The notes beneath the pieces were generated by a model. It was not told where the DNA came from, ran no database searches, and saw only the letters and a list, made by a program, of their open reading frames with translations. The position numbers were made by a program, and so were the translations under genes. Below are positions 1-10,182 of a stretch of 64,000 nucleotides of DNA, in pieces. Within the stretch, counting starts at the first letter, position 1; every line of letters begins with the position of its first letter. Source of the DNA: Melitaea cinxia (lineage: Eukaryota > Arthropoda > Insecta > Lepidoptera > Nymphalidae); the NCBI RefSeq assembly GCF_905220565.1, contig NC_059417.1:5967018-6031017 (forward strand). The letters run 5' to 3'.

Positions 1-144
1 TGTTATTTAGTGTAAGGAAATATAAGTAAGATCTTTAAGAATGGATATGGTAGTGCAATAAAAAACTTATCATAAATTTTTGTAAATAAGGACTTTTAAG
101 CTGGCTCCATTGACTACATAAGTGAGGCCTAACTGGTGACCCCC
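1..144. other. AT-rich non-coding DNA
   Basis: I see no ORF, RNA gene or recognised repeat here. It leads into the palindrome that follows. Confidence 0.5.
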
Positions 145-198
145 AAATAGTTTTAATACGTTGAACGCTATATAGCGTTCAACGTGTTAAAACTATTT
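145..198. repeat. 54-bp near-perfect palindrome
   Basis: The core at 158-185 is a perfect 28-bp palindrome whose half is ACGTTGAACGCTAT. The outer arms AAATAGTTTTAA (145-156) and TTAAAACTATTT (187-198) also pair, leaving one mismatch (T157 against G186). There is no loop, so it could extrude as a cruciform or be a fold-back remnant of a DNA transposon. No duplication is visible on either side. Confidence 0.9.
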
Positions 199-424
199 AT
201 GACCATATTTAGTAATTAAACATATTAATGAGACGCAAAGACTTAACAAATTTACGGACCAGGTAAATTTACGGTACAGGTTTTTTAATTATTTTTCTAT
301 TTAATTTGTTATAAATAATCTAATATTTAAGTACCTAATTGCAATACACAACTAAGAATTATTAAAAGTGATATAAAAAAGATTCAGTACATTATTAAAC
401 ATTAACAACAAAAAAAGCGACAAC
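199..424. other. AT-rich non-coding DNA
   Basis: No recognisable feature apart from A/T-rich tracts. Confidence 0.4.
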
Positions 425-658
425 TTAATGCAATATTACTTCACGAGCCCACAAATCGATGACCTCTTTCGCTCGAGTTGAACACTCGTCACCGATGTAT
501 GTCACTGGATAATAACCGAGAGAACTAACCTCGTTTTGGTTTAAATGACTTGCCATTTCTACTGCAATATCATTGTTATTGGCGCATAAAAGATTCGACA
601 TTTCGTCGTTCCAAAGAAACATACACAAAAAAGAATTAAGGGTATGAAAAAATTTCAT
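425..658 (-). CDS. short coding-like ORF, unrecognised
   Basis: The minus strand is open for 77 codons. Its last ~60 residues, from the WNDEMSNLLC segment on, use mixed codons and are rich in acidic, Val and Ala residues, unlike the Lys/Asn/Ile/Leu/Phe-rich chance ORFs nearby. It has no signal peptide, membrane segment or motif that I recognise. The first ~15 residues (MKFFHTLNSFLCMFL) look like translated AT-rich DNA, so if real it may be a 3'-terminal exon whose true start lies at a splice site. I see no convincing acceptor. It could equally be a fossil of a mobile-element protein. No function is assigned. Confidence 0.3.
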   Translation of the reverse strand: MKFFHTLNSFLCMFLWNDEMSNLLCANNNDIAVEMASHLNQNEVSSLGYYPVTYIGDECSTRAKEVIDLWAREVILH

Positions 659-660
659 CT

Positions 661-800
661 AAAACTGGCCAAGAAAGCCAGGCCAGTCCGTTCCAGATCA
701 GGATAGCCTGATGTAAAATATAATCAAGTATGGTAAGGCATACTGGATCAGGACCCGGTCGGGTTCAGATTAGGATAGCCTGAAAGAAATTACGCGAACT
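661..800. repeat. direct-repeat segment related to the 1.2-kb MITE
   Basis: Two direct copies of CAGATCAGGATAGCCTGA-like sequence lie at 693-711 and 764-783, beside GGACCCGGTCGGG-like stretches. The wording (ATCAGGAT, GGACC, GGTTC) resembles the fold-back element at 1152-1304, so this may be a decayed relative. Boundaries are approximate. Confidence 0.45.
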
Positions 801-1151
801 GAGCCTGAATCGCGCTATTAATGTTTTTAAGCGCACTTAGTATATATACAGTTATCAGGACAGTCTAGCAGGGAGTCCATTTCTACACAGTGGAGCAGTC
901 GTAAGTAGTAGGAAATAGTTAATTAGTAGTTAATAAATAAAATTTAATTAATAACAATAATTAATTAATAACACAAAAATAAATAAAAATAATTAATATT
1001 TAAAGTATTAACATAAATAAATAATACATTGGAAAAAATAAACGGAAATAAATATCATAATAATTATGTTAAGTAAAATATTTATAATATCAATTCGTTT
1101 TTTTTTTGCTAGACAATTTTTTCAAGAATATATTACATTCGTGTTTTTTAA

Positions 1152-1304
1152 AAGGACCGGACCGAACCGGCTGATTAGGATGAGATGAGATTTCCTGATC
1201 TGGATTCGATCAGGAAATCTCATCTCATCCTGATCAGGTCCAGACCAATCATCTGCGTTACATGCCTTATCTAGTCCTGATCAGGCATGCTTGGTCCGGT
1301 CCTT
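1152..1304. mobile_element. fold-back MITE
   Basis: The outer ends AAGGACCGGACC (1152-1163) and GGTCCGGTCCTT (1293-1304) are perfect 12-bp terminal inverted repeats. Inside them lies a second long inverted repeat, with arms containing GATGAGATGAGATTTCCTGA and its complement, separated by only a few bases. About 150 bp with no coding capacity fits a non-autonomous DNA element. I could not identify a clear target duplication, so the superfamily is left open. Confidence 0.75.
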
Positions 1305-3453
1305 CTAAGGAAGACGAAAAAATTTCTACTCGGGTTCTTTAGAATCGTCATAAAAAGAAAATGCGTCACAATAAAGAAAAAAAAAACATTAATGTATAGA
1401 AGAGAATGAGATAGAAAATAATCTCTCGTAGATTGCTTCTCAGAAGTTTCACTTCTTCCGTGTTTCACTTTTTTTTTTCAGAAATTGTAATATTACGCAA
1501 GTCTAAAATGTCAAAAAGCGGTAACTAATAACAAAATGGAATCACACTATGTAAACAGCGAAAATTGCCAAAACTTTGCTATGGCAATTTGGCTAATGGA
1601 CGAGTCGCACCCAGAAATTGGAGAAACGACGCACAATGGCAATTAATAGTCACAAAATATCTCTGCTAAAAAAGGTAAAACTTAAACCAAACGTAATTAG
1701 CGGAAAATTGTTTGCACAACTTTTTATAAAGCAAAGATTTAAAAAAAATAATTGAAAAATACGTTTTTGAAATGCGATGACATTTTGGATGCAAATTCCA
1801 TGTTATACTGAACCAAAATGGAAATTCACTTCTAGAATTTCTCGATCTTGGTGCCAGGCGTATGGTGTTTATATAAAATATTGCTTATACCAAAGCTAAA
1901 GTATATTTCATACCCTAAACAACATTTGTTGATCCAAATAGCTTATATTACTTAATTTCCCTTAAATTTTCAAATCAGCCGAACAAACATCAGAAACTTT
2001 AGATCAGCAAAATTCATTCCTTAAAATTAAGTTTCTGATACTTATCTATAAAAACTAAAACATAATTTAATTAACAGTGTATATAATTTTACTGTGTTTA
2101 TGAAGAGATTATTATATAGTAATCAGTAACAAGAAAACGTCCAGTGTTTTATTTTAATAACAAAATTTATAACCTTATTTAATCAACATAGTTTACCCAA
2201 TGAGTCAGTGTCAGTCAGTTAATTGCACATAAAAGAGGCAGGGCAATGGATTCATAAAGTATATCATTACGGTAAATTGGAACACGCCATCCTAAATTCA
2301 ATAGTTCTCGCGAAACTACGTCAATGAATGACAAATTAGAGTAGTCATAAAAATAGTCACAAAAATGCAATATCTGTAAGTGTTTGTGACAAATGAATTA
2401 ACTCATAAATATCCTTTTTACTTTTTTTAAGTTTAACAAATCTGTATCAAGTTTGTTAGCACGTAACAATCTCAGGGTTTACTTGATAGCGGCTATATTT
2501 GTGATCGAAACTCAAAGAATTTTGTAAAAGATTACGCGAGCTTACAAGATTGAATGGAGCAACATAGTACGCACTAAAGTGTATATCGCAATACTGATAC
2601 GAAAAAAGGGTTGACATTGTCGAAGCGATAAAGTTTAAGTGTATGAAGGGGTTCCCGAGCAAGCTTAAATAGACGAAAGTATTATTCAGCAATCATCAGC
2701 TTTTACCATTTTCGCTGTCAGCAAAAATGAAAATAAAAAGTGGGGAACATTTTTATAATAGACTTTTCGGAAATGTTATCGTAGAAGGATAGCGGTTTAT
2801 ATTTAAGCGTTTTTCGCAAATTTCCCTCAAAGATTTTAGATACCTCTTCAATATTAAAGACTAATCTGAAGACAGCTAAACGAACAATTCATAAAGAAGA
2901 AAAGTTCACGTTTCAAGGAGACTAGAATTATCTACGAGTATACATCTATCTATACAAATAAATAAAAATTTATTAATTTCAATATTTTTATTTTAGAAAT
3001 TTATTTATTTTATATCTCTGCGAACTGAACAATAACTTTTTTGTTAAATTCCATGTGGATGAAGTCGCGGGCTCAACTAATAACAAGATATAGTTTAAAA
3101 TAATTATACTACGGTTCTCTATGTTTTGAAATAGAAATATATTTTTAGTCAAAAATGTCCAATGGATTAAATGATTGATTGAATGTCCATGACCTTTTGG
3201 TTGGATCTAAAATTTCGCGACATGATATTCTTTTCTTTAAGATATTGTGAGTTCAGATGGTATTAATAACCATTCTCTTAGTATTAACGACCAAATACCT
3301 ACTTTTCTTAACCCTAAATAGATGAACGTGAATTTTTAACAACTTGAATGTGTTAAGAGCAAATAAATGTCAGTACATTGGACGCATTCTGGAACTCCTC
3401 TATTATTCACTATTCTTACAATAAAAAACTAAAAATACTTTATAAATATCCAA
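1305..3453. other. 2.1 kb with no supported gene
   Basis: This is AT-rich, mostly unique-looking DNA. A 78-codon minus-strand frame at 2456-2692 is open but has no motif, and I do not call it a gene. I recognised no repeat family. Confidence 0.4.
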
Positions 3454-3648
3454 TTACAGAAAAAAAACATTACATCTAGTTAATAAAACGGCGACGTTAT
3501 TGGTGTAAAAACAGTGGACGATCAAAGCAATTAAGATAGCTAGCGTTGATAACATTTCTTCATAAACGTCGCTTGCATGCCGCGGCCCATAGAAAGTTAT
3601 TCCAAACTGGTCGAATACCAAGGACATAAGCCAAGACCAAACTACCAA
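3454..3648 (-). CDS. short hydrophobic coding-like ORF, unrecognised
   Basis: The minus strand is open for 64 codons with more balanced codon use than the surrounding DNA. Residues ~33-60 (EEMLSTLAILIALIVHCFYT and following) form a plausible membrane segment, preceded by a polar stretch (YGPRHASDVYE) and an aromatic segment near the N-terminus (VVWSWLM). The frame stays open upstream to about 3657, with a CAAAG that could be an acceptor. One possibility is an exon of a membrane receptor or channel, with the candidate ORF at 425-658 downstream on the same strand. This is speculative. A chance ORF is not excluded. Confidence 0.25.
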   Translation of the reverse strand: MVVWSWLMSLVFDQFGITFYGPRHASDVYEEMLSTLAILIALIVHCFYTNNVAVLLTRCNVFFL

Positions 3649-4013
3649 CTTTGCGGGTATGTAAGTGACATATATATATGTATAATGTATAGAGGAAAGT
3701 TAATTTCATGTTTTCCGAAAAAAACTATAATAATTATCAAAGATCTATAACATTAACGTTGCGAAATACAATCGTGTAATTACAACTAGGTGTCCCTCGT
3801 AGTTTAACCTAAACTGTGTTTGGATAGTGGTAGACATTTTTGGTAACATCTTTAAATCGGAACGTGATGTTTTTTAGCCGATAAGATCTTTATAAAAAGG
3901 TTTCTAGAGGCAAGAAAGAATCTTCCACATCGATTATCATAAGTTAAGTTCGATTCTAAATTTACCTCTAGTTTTAATGTACATACATGATTACTATTTC
4001 GCTACCTTATAAT

Positions 4014-4351
4014 ATCTGTGTGGCTACGGCAGTATAGAATATAGCCACCCCCTCTCTTCCCGCGGCTGTCGTAAGAGGCGACTAAGGGATAACACAGTTC
4101 CACTACCACTTTGGAAATTAAAAAGCCGACCGATGGTGGGATAACCATCCAACTGCTGGCTCTGAAATACACAGACCGAAGACGGGCAGCCGCGTCTTCA
4201 GTGCGACAAAGCCAGACCTGCGGTTACCAACCCGCCTGCCCAGCGTGGTGTCTATGGGCAGAACACATGAGTTCACGACATTTTTAGCACGAACTTGTGG
4301 ACGTCTATGTCCAGCAGTGGACTGTAATAGGCTAAAATGATGATGATGATC
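4014..4351 (+). mobile_element. family A short retroposon, full length
   Basis: The copy starts at the family's 5' end (CTGTGTGGCTACGGCAG) and ends in GATGATGATGAT. It is flanked by CCTTATAAT at 4005-4013 and 4352-4360, a 9-bp target-site duplication. The family includes a GAAGACGG...CGTCTTC hairpin and the 3' tail CTATGTCCAGCAGTGGACTG. Four copies in this window share the same 5' end, suggesting a defined SINE-like unit of ~330 bp. The tail matches RTE-type LINE ends, so an RTE enzyme probably moved it. It has no coding role; an ORF across it on the other strand is spurious. Confidence 0.85.
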
Positions 4352-4360
4352 CCTTATAAT

Positions 4361-5139
4361 GTGGTAGGTCAATTAAGTACCTTATCTTACGCAAACGAAC
4401 AACCAGTTTACTAGATAAATTAGATTATATTACATTATAGATTATATTATTTATTTTGAAACATCAACAAAAAGTTGCACTGCACTTACATAAAAAATAA
4501 TACTTAAAAATACGTTTAAATTGCCATTCCAATTATAGTTGAATACAACTATATATGTGTTCGTTTGCTACATTAAATTTCTTTCCAAAAATTTAATAAT
4601 ATTTATAATATTATCTTAATAAAGCCTTTATATTGAACTGTCAAACGCTTCTTGTCTGCGACAGATCCTCTTATAAATATTTCTGTTCCGATGTTTGCAT
4701 TAACGTGAACATAAGTGGTTGTCCTCTGCAGAAGCGAGCCAGCGTAATTATCCACTCACTGCGGTTAAAAAAATAATAACTCTAGAACTTTTTTGCAACT
4801 GTCGACACCTCTCAAACAAAAAATATAACAATATTTTTACATATAAATGTTATTAAATGATTATAATCTCAATTGCGTGTAAGTGTTACGAGAGTGATTT
4901 CATTTAATGTATCCTACTCAATATAAATATCGACAGTCAAGAATAATCAAATCTGTCAAAATCAGTAGAACTTTTGCTGATGATATAATCTTCTATGCAT
5001 AATAAACCGTCATTGGCTATTTGTGGGAATACACCAAATTAAAGGGATGCTATTTCAGGTGTATAGAGCTAAAAACAACACTAGTTATTATAAGACTTAT
5101 AGCCATATCAGTTATAAAAAAAAGAAATCAATACCGTTG
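4361..5139. other. AT-rich DNA, no feature seen
   Basis: No ORF, RNA gene or recognised repeat could be supported. Confidence 0.4.
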
Positions 5140-5152
5140 ATCTAGCAATACT

Positions 5153-5280
5153 CACATCAGCCCCTGACAGTCCACTACTGGACATAGGCCTCCACAAGTT
5201 CACGCCAAAAATGGTGTGAACTCATGTGTTTTGCCCCTAGTCACCACGCTGGGCAGGCGGGTTAGTGACCGCGATGGGAA
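5153..5280 (-). mobile_element. family A retroposon, 5'-truncated, with perfect TSD
   Basis: Only the 3' ~128 bp of family A is present, reading on the minus strand. It is bounded by a perfect 13-bp duplication, ATCTAGCAATACT, at 5140-5152 and 5281-5293. Five-prime truncation plus a duplication is the signature of target-primed reverse transcription. The identical duplications suggest a fairly recent insertion. Confidence 0.9.
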
Positions 5281-5293
5281 ATCTAGCAATACT

Positions 5294-6308
5294 AGCACAT
5301 TTAAAATCAATAGTTTAAATCACCTGTGACGTCTAGTCATACATACGTTCGAAAATAAATTACCCTATACCTGAATATTTGAAACTACCGTAAGCTAAAG
5401 CATATTTTTCTGTAAAGTTGTCACTTTTAAAATAATATATTTGTTTTAATTTATTTAAATGGATGGATCTGGCCGATGGTTTGGATATAATATTCTATTC
5501 TCGTAGTTAGAGCTAACAAAAGGCTGACCTTACACGCTTTCCGTATGTTTTGAAGATAATACGACCTTGCCATGTTGCTTGAGATCACAAAACTTCGCCA
5601 ACTAGATAACAGACTTTGTAGCGGGCGTTTGTTATTATAAACCCGATGGACACAGAACTGTGTCAAGCTTCGCGAATATATTCAAATAAATAAACATTAA
5701 AATGATTTCTAGACTTATTGAAGTATCTAATATGGCCACGTCGTAATCTAATTAACAAAAAAACTTAATTTTCTTTGGAAACATAAAATCTCTTGCCTGC
5801 GAATATACCTGCGACTTAAATAGTTTTTTTGAAGGTATACTTTTTTGGCGCATTAGGGAAAAATTATGAGTGTAAATTTTTCGAAACGCGCGCACACCGT
5901 CACGAAAAAAACCGACACCCTAAAGTTAGCTAGTCAACGAAGAAGAAGTTAACATCGTGAAGTTAGCTAGCTATTGAAGTATAACTTCTTACGTGCGTAC
6001 ATAAGTATAGACACACTTTTTTATCACTTTCTATCATATTAGAAAAATTAACCTTAAATAACTGTAAAAAAATTCTCACGAGGAAACTAGAAATGGTTGA
6101 TTTATATAGTTTTATATTAAAACCGTGTATATGTCGCAGCAATCAAGTATGATTTATTGATGTTATTTATATAACTTTTTAAATATATTATAAACTAAAG
6201 ATTAATAAAACTACTTTCGTATATGTTTATAAACAAGTTTTTATATATTTAGAACGATCGTTTTACATTGAAGCACAGATTATTCTGTATTGCAGTGTAA
6301 ACTTGACT
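5294..6308. other. AT-rich DNA with one MITE-like fragment
   Basis: A 71-codon minus-strand ORF at 5451-5666 has mixed codons but no recognisable motif and is not called. The stretch 5930-5995 ends in TGAAGTATAACTTCTTACG, matching the ends of the repeat family at 52.06-52.56 kb. Nothing else was seen. Confidence 0.35.
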
Positions 6309-6560
6309 AGCCCATTGGCGCAGTTTGTAGTGACCCTGCTTCTGCTCCGAGGGTTGTGGGTTCGATTGCCACCCCAATTCTGGGTGCAAAATAAATATTT
6401 GTTTGTTTATTTATATATGTGTTATTTATAAGCAAGTTTATCGAATATATATATGCAGCTATACCAGACGGCTCTTACCTATAACACAAGCATTAAGTTA
6501 CTTACTTTAGGAACAGACGACCGTGTGTGTATTGTGTAGATATTTATTATTATTATTTTT
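6309..6560 (+). mobile_element. tRNA-derived SINE (family S1)
   Basis: The head GCCCATTGGCGCAGTTTG resembles an A box and GGTTCGATTGCC at 6359-6370 is a B box, the internal RNA polymerase III promoter of tRNA-derived SINEs. The body and tail (CGACCGTGTGTGTATTGTG, then TTATTATT repeats) recur at 22.8 and 53.4 kb. It is non-coding and depends on a LINE enzyme for movement. Confidence 0.85.
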
Positions 6561-6562
6561 AT

Positions 6563-8172
6563 AAATTAGATAGGATTATAACAAATAATCTTTTGATACC
6601 AGTAATACATATGTAGGATATTTTTGTACAGTTATAATAAGTACTGTGTAAATAAAGACAAAATAATAGACTTACATTAAATATTATTAATTCTATGTAC
6701 CTGCATTGTATTTTATAAGTACGAACGCTACTTAACGCCACTGTCATTATTTACATTAAAACACACTTAAATAGACTTAACGAAATACTATTGTTGATAG
6801 TAATCACACTTTACAGTACACAGTTTCTGAAACACTAAATAAGATGTTATCAGGCTAGCAAACTTTGTTTACAAAACAATATACTTCGCAAAGTTTCTGT
6901 TTCGACATTACTTCACAGTATATTAATACAAAGACTTTACGCAGTTAATTTATTTCTAATTTAATTACAATGGATTATAAATTAAATTTAATAAAGTTTT
7001 TAGATTATCATAGAAAAGCAATAAAACAAAATGAAAAATTACACTCGAATAAACGTATTTTTGTAAAGAATGGGTTTCAACTACATCACATTGTAATTAT
7101 AATTTTAAATTTGCAACTCACACTCACTCAATCACAAAACCCGCAAAAGTTTTTAGTAACAAATTATAAACGTATCACACGTTTTTGTTGTTTCTTAGAA
7201 ACCCAGGCCCCAACCCAATGTTAACTAAAAGTACTAAAATTAACAGGATTAGGCCACTCTGTCGCTAAGCATCCAAAATGAGAATATTGTTTTCCACGAT
7301 ATACGAACATCATAACAACTGGCACTTAAATCCTTGACCTCTCAAAATGACGGTATTTAAACACTGATCAATCTTCAGAATTACCAATAATGACATGGAA
7401 GTAGGTGATTAGCCATGTTTGTTTGTGGGAGGTACCCGTTTCTTATTACTCAAAATTAATCTCATATTACACGCTGACCGTCACTTTTTAATTCCCATTT
7501 TTCCACAACTTCCGGGTGTTTCTACCAAGGTTATACGAGTTACCGTATAATCATTAACTGGTATGAAAATTAAAGCTGTAAAATTAAGTATACAATTTAC
7601 ACGTCCACTAGCACACGTCGAAAGAATTTTCGCCTTCTTTTTTATCGTGATAACAATTATGTTAATCGCGTTGACCAGTTCTTGTTTTTCAATTGCAATT
7701 AGTAATTACTCGTAGCTGTATAAAAAGTTTCAAATACTATAAATAAATAAAAATGTCATCTGTTCCAAAGTTAGTCAACTTAATGCCTATGTTTTAGGTA
7801 GGCTAGCTGACATAGATACTTTTTTTTTGTAATAATTCTACACATAAATAGTACACAATACGAGTATGTTAATAAAATTTCTATCACACCCAAACTAGGA
7901 GCGGGAGTCGAAATCATAACTCCAGGAGTAGAAAGAGAGATCAGTGTAAACTACGTCAACGAGCTAGACAACATTCCACTTCGCTTATTAAAAAATCAGT
8001 GTTCGCCAACAAGATGAGAGACATCATCACCCCAGAAACTCGATACTTTACTTAACTAAATATACATCTTGAACTGGAACCGTGAATCAGCACGGGCCTA
8101 TTTGTATAGACGCTATTCGTTCAACAGCCGTTGGCTGTCATAAATACGCACACTGGTGAAGATGTAGATATA
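6563..8172. other. AT-rich DNA, no supported gene
   Basis: An 84-codon plus-strand ORF at 6970-7224 is Lys/Asn/Leu/Ile-rich, as expected from chance in AT-rich DNA. No repeat was recognised. Confidence 0.4.
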
Positions 8173-8661
8173 CTAGGCTAGATCCGCCAGCCGGCTTCAC
8201 CCACGTTAATTTGAGGGAAAAAAACGTACTAAAATATAATATAGCCTACAGCCTTCTTCTGTCGATGGACTATACGATTCGGCCTACAGCATTCCACCTT
8301 TTCCTCTATATAGGAGGATGGTCAGAGCTTAATCTACCGCGCTGCTCCACTGCGGGTGGGCGGTTATATTACCCACTATGAGTAACGATCGCTAGCAGGT
8401 GTGAGTACTTAACGTATTCTCACAGCAACAAGATTGTACAACTAGACCGAAAAGTAATATCTGTATAAATACCAATTTCCGTCTCGAGCGGGAATTAAAC
8501 ACGCAATCGCTGTTATGTGATTGCCCACACTACACTAGAGCGATGTCAAATGCACAACACAACACGTAAATAAATTATCCATTCGAACCAGCTGTTCCTG
8601 CGATTAGCGCTTAGAAACAGACAAACAAACAAACTCTTAAGCTTTATAATATTAGTATAGA
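8173..8661 (-). mobile_element. non-autonomous Helitron with a SINE inside
   Basis: Read on the minus strand the element begins TCTATACTAATATTATAAAG and ends in CTAG. It sits between host A and T (A on the minus strand before TC, T after CTAG), without TIRs or a duplication. These are Helitron hallmarks. The 3' end has the usual GC-rich segment (GTGAAGCCGGCTGGCGG). About 270 bp of SINE sequence occupies the middle, so the Helitron is longer than its ~150-bp relative at 54.48 kb. Confidence 0.75.
8270..8545 (-). mobile_element. SINE family S2, nested in the Helitron
   Basis: On the minus strand the head (CGCTCTAGTGTAGTGTGGGC) leads to a diverged B-box region followed by CCCGCTCGAGACGG and the body found in the full copy at 57.2-57.5 kb. 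The A/B-box order shows a tRNA-derived origin. It lies entirely within the Helitron. Confidence 0.65.
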
Positions 8662-10058
8662 TGGTATGAACCCATATTCCAATCGAGTTCACATTCCGCG
8701 GTTAAGATTAACTTCAAAGATCTGTATCGACCGAAATACCAACTAGTACTAATAAGGACGTGTACTGGATGTAACAAGAACTTCGAGAAGAAATACTACG
8801 AGAAATTTTCATAAGAAAATCCTTAAATGTAGCAATTTGTTTTGAGTTATTGGTAAGATAATACAAAATCTATTTGAATTTAGATTAAAAACTACTAAAA
8901 ATACACTAGTTTGCATGACAAGGAATGACAATTGGCTCCATGACTTCTGACCTCTCCATTGACATTTGGTTTCTCTGTTTATGATTATATCTTCGTTATT
9001 TCGTAGCCTGTAATTACCCGGACTTAATTACTTTTTACAGCAAAATTAAACAATCTTGAGTGTTCAATTCAAACCGGTCTGAAGCCAACGCTTTTTTTAG
9101 GACAACAAGAAAAGAATACCTACGTTCTTAAAATTTACCCGAGAAACACAATTTTTTCGTCGAATTATTAAATATTAAGTATTATAGTTATCAATATTTT
9201 GTACTTATATCTATATCTGTAGAAATAAAAATAAATTGTCGAAATATACGAGTATGTACGCGCATTATTTTCGAACGACGCACGAAATTTGATATTCTTA
9301 TTGTTTGTTGCAAAGAATAGAAGAAAAAAAATTGGATATAATTATTAATATATATATATATATATATAGTTATCTGGGTCAGGATGTTTATTAAAATTCA
9401 GTATGTATATTTGTAAGTGTAAACATATTTAGATTGTTAAGAATAAATTTCAACATTACTCTGCGTTCGGTTTCCTCAAACAACGCTTTGCGGATCTTCG
9501 AAATGGGTTATTACGCCGGGCCCATAATTTCTAGACGCTTGCGTAAACTCTCTAGAATTATAGACGAAGTATTACGACAGACGTGTCTTTAAGCTTTTAC
9601 GCGGGCCGTGATTATTTACGTCGAACGTATTGTTAGGAACGTTTAAGTTAATGCTCTGAGGATTGATAGGAAGCGTTAATGTGTATGAATTTTCATTTGA
9701 AGTGTACTTAAGTCTTTTTATATGTAAGCATGTGGGTGTCGACTCTGCGACGTATAATCACCGAGAAGCTGCGGACCCCGATCAATTTCAATAAGAGTCG
9801 TGGGACCGATAGAAATGTCCGAAACGTCGATGACTGATGTTACGAGAATATTAATGTAATGGTCCTGTAGATCCTATTGAAAGCCTGTAGATTATTACTA
9901 CACATTTTTATACATCACAGCAAGCTAGTCTAAGTAAATAGCTATTTATTACTACATAGAACGGTAAAATCTTAAGCTGAAATTATGATAGAGAATTTCG
10001 CATAAAATTCAAAAGGTTAACACATATTGTTTTCTAATGTTTACGCGAATTTTACTCA
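8662..10058. other. AT-rich DNA with a (TA)n tract
   Basis: A short (TA)n run lies at about 9347-9368. The stretch 9450-9860 has more mixed base composition, with CCGGGCCC and CCGAAACGTCG words, but no open frame or RNA fold that I can support. Confidence 0.4.
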
Positions 10059-10182
10059 TTTAATAAAACACTTTTTTCGACCAGTCCTCCCGTGACCATG
10101 GTTGCTGTAAAGTATCCGAAACGTCGGGAATCAAAAGTTAACAATAAACCGCGATAAAATCCGAAAAAAGTGTTTTATTAAA
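10059..10182. mobile_element. 124-bp MITE with 21-bp TIRs
   Basis: The ends TTTAATAAAACACTTTTTTCG (10059-10079) and its exact reverse complement (10162-10182) form perfect 21-bp inverted repeats. The interior holds GTATCCGAAACGTCGGG and has no coding capacity. Size and symmetry fit a MITE. The A/T-rich flanks hide any duplication. Confidence 0.8.

Noticed and set aside
6359..6370. B box suggesting another tRNA gene
   Set aside because: The surrounding sequence does not fold with a paired acceptor stem and anticodon arm; it is a SINE head, as at 22.8, 27.2, 29.6 and 57.2 kb.
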